64,000 bases of DNA from assembly GCF_932276165.1 (NCBI RefSeq), contig NC_064007.1, positions 320,001 through 384,000 of the forward strand. The letters are read 5' to 3'. This stretch comes from Plutella xylostella. Taxonomy: Eukaryota; Arthropoda; Insecta; Lepidoptera; Plutellidae. Every line of letters begins with the position of its first letter. Positions within the stretch are counted from its first letter, which is position 1. Below, piece by piece: positions 63,330 through 64,000 of this stretch. The translations under genes were made by a program, and so were the position numbers. The notes under the pieces were generated by a model, which searched no databases, was not told where the DNA came from, and saw only the letters and a list, made by a program, of their open reading frames with translations.

Positions 63330-64000
63330 GGAAACGTCAGTTTGTCTGCAGCGCGCGCGGCGCATGCGCGGCAACATGGCGCCGGTCGATACCGCGCTCC
63401 GACCTTAACCTCCGCGGCTTAACGAACTATTCCACCCATGCCTCTACCCTCATAGACATAGTGGTTATTTTTGTCTGATCTGGCGACAGTGGCGCCCCGG
63501 TCTCGGTCGGTTTAACGGTGGGTAGTCGCATTGATAAGTTATCGCTCGGCGAAGGCTGTGCCCTCATGCTGGTGACATTGGTTGAAACGCGCACACTCGC
63601 TTTACCAACTAAGTTACTTTACCCGGCAACCTGGACTCTATGGCGTGGTGTTAAGACTGTTGCTGGTAGCGTCTGTGTGCTGGGAGTGGACCTCCAGGGT
63701 CTGAGAGGGAGTCACGATGTCGCGAGGTCACCGGGTGTTGCCCGCTTCCTGGTGTTGCCAGTGAGGCTGGGTTGGCGGGAAAAATTAAGCTTTGGCTGGT
63801 TTAATTACGTATTTGTTTTTTCCGATTGAGACTTCAGCTACTGATAATAGATACGCTTATAAATATGTTGGGTTTTTGATATAGTCAATTTATGATATCC
63901 TGTAGATACTTATATGATTGGTAACCTTTAAATTGACTGGTGAGGAAGGCATTTCCAGTCGATTGAACGTCCCTGTAATGTCTCATCCGAAACTTAACAA
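63330..64000. other. CpG-rich block then unresolved sequence
   Basis: 63350-63520 has the highest CpG density of the window (GCGCGCGCGGCGCATGCGCG). Beyond 63520 a 103-codon plus-strand frame is open but shows no similarity or biased composition I can recognise, so it is not called as a gene. Confidence 0.5.

Noticed and set aside
63518..63829. 103-codon plus-strand open frame next to the CpG block
   Set aside because: Hydrophobic and Gly/Val-rich by composition but no recognisable domain; openness is expected from high GC content here.

Overview
The window is a stretch of insect nuclear DNA, almost certainly from a moth or butterfly (Lepidoptera). It is AT-rich, its genes have many small GC-rich exons, and it carries tRNA-derived SINEs, LINE tails and short inverted-repeat elements of the kinds found across lepidopteran genomes. 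There is no bacterial-type operon, CRISPR array or plasmid feature.

Two protein-coding genes lie head to tail on the minus strand. The larger is the insect orthologue of Calcium-dependent secretion activator (Cadps/CAPS). All 32 coding exons could be placed from 49340 down to 25444. Their phases join without a break into 4053 nt (1350 residues plus a stop), very close to the vertebrate length. The protein has an acidic low-complexity N-terminus, the conserved N-terminal region, a C2 domain, a PH domain, the MUN region and a short conserved C-terminal tail. A CpG-rich block with a candidate 5' UTR exon lies near 63.2-63.4 kb and would put the promoter about 14 kb upstream of the ATG. The second gene is partial. 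Six exons from 8680 down to 635 encode a Ser/His/Glu-rich segment, one complete LIM domain and a conserved tail typical of insect EPLIN/LIMA1-Xin-like actin-binding proteins. It runs off the left edge, and its first exons were not identified.

The rest is mostly mobile DNA. (a) 1845-5990: a nearly complete non-LTR retrotransposon with an uninterrupted endonuclease/reverse-transcriptase ORF, sitting in a LIM-gene intron. (b) 18.55-21.85 kb: a degenerate TIR element with six 73-74 bp repeats carrying its own terminal motif, a 188-bp triplicate and LINE debris. (c) 46391-47615: a miniature LTR retrotransposon with 212-bp LTRs that read as identical, a PBS, a PPT and a 4-bp target duplication, 47 bp upstream of Cadps coding exon 2. 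(d) 51.79-55.63 kb: a TIR element with two arrays of a 21-bp repeat, host to a palindromic MITE, a LINE fragment split by a hAT-like MITE (8-bp TSD) and a SINE. (e) 61.3-62.04 kb: a LINE 3' fragment with a restriction-like-endonuclease-type C-terminus and a premature stop. Fold-back elements and SINEs are scattered elsewhere.

Both genes also carry a partial tandem copy of the donor-side end of one of their own exons, at 26364-26405 (Cadps) and 7137-7215 (LIM gene). Coordinates come from manual reading. Exon junctions are supported by splice consensus, phase continuity and family similarity, not by transcripts.
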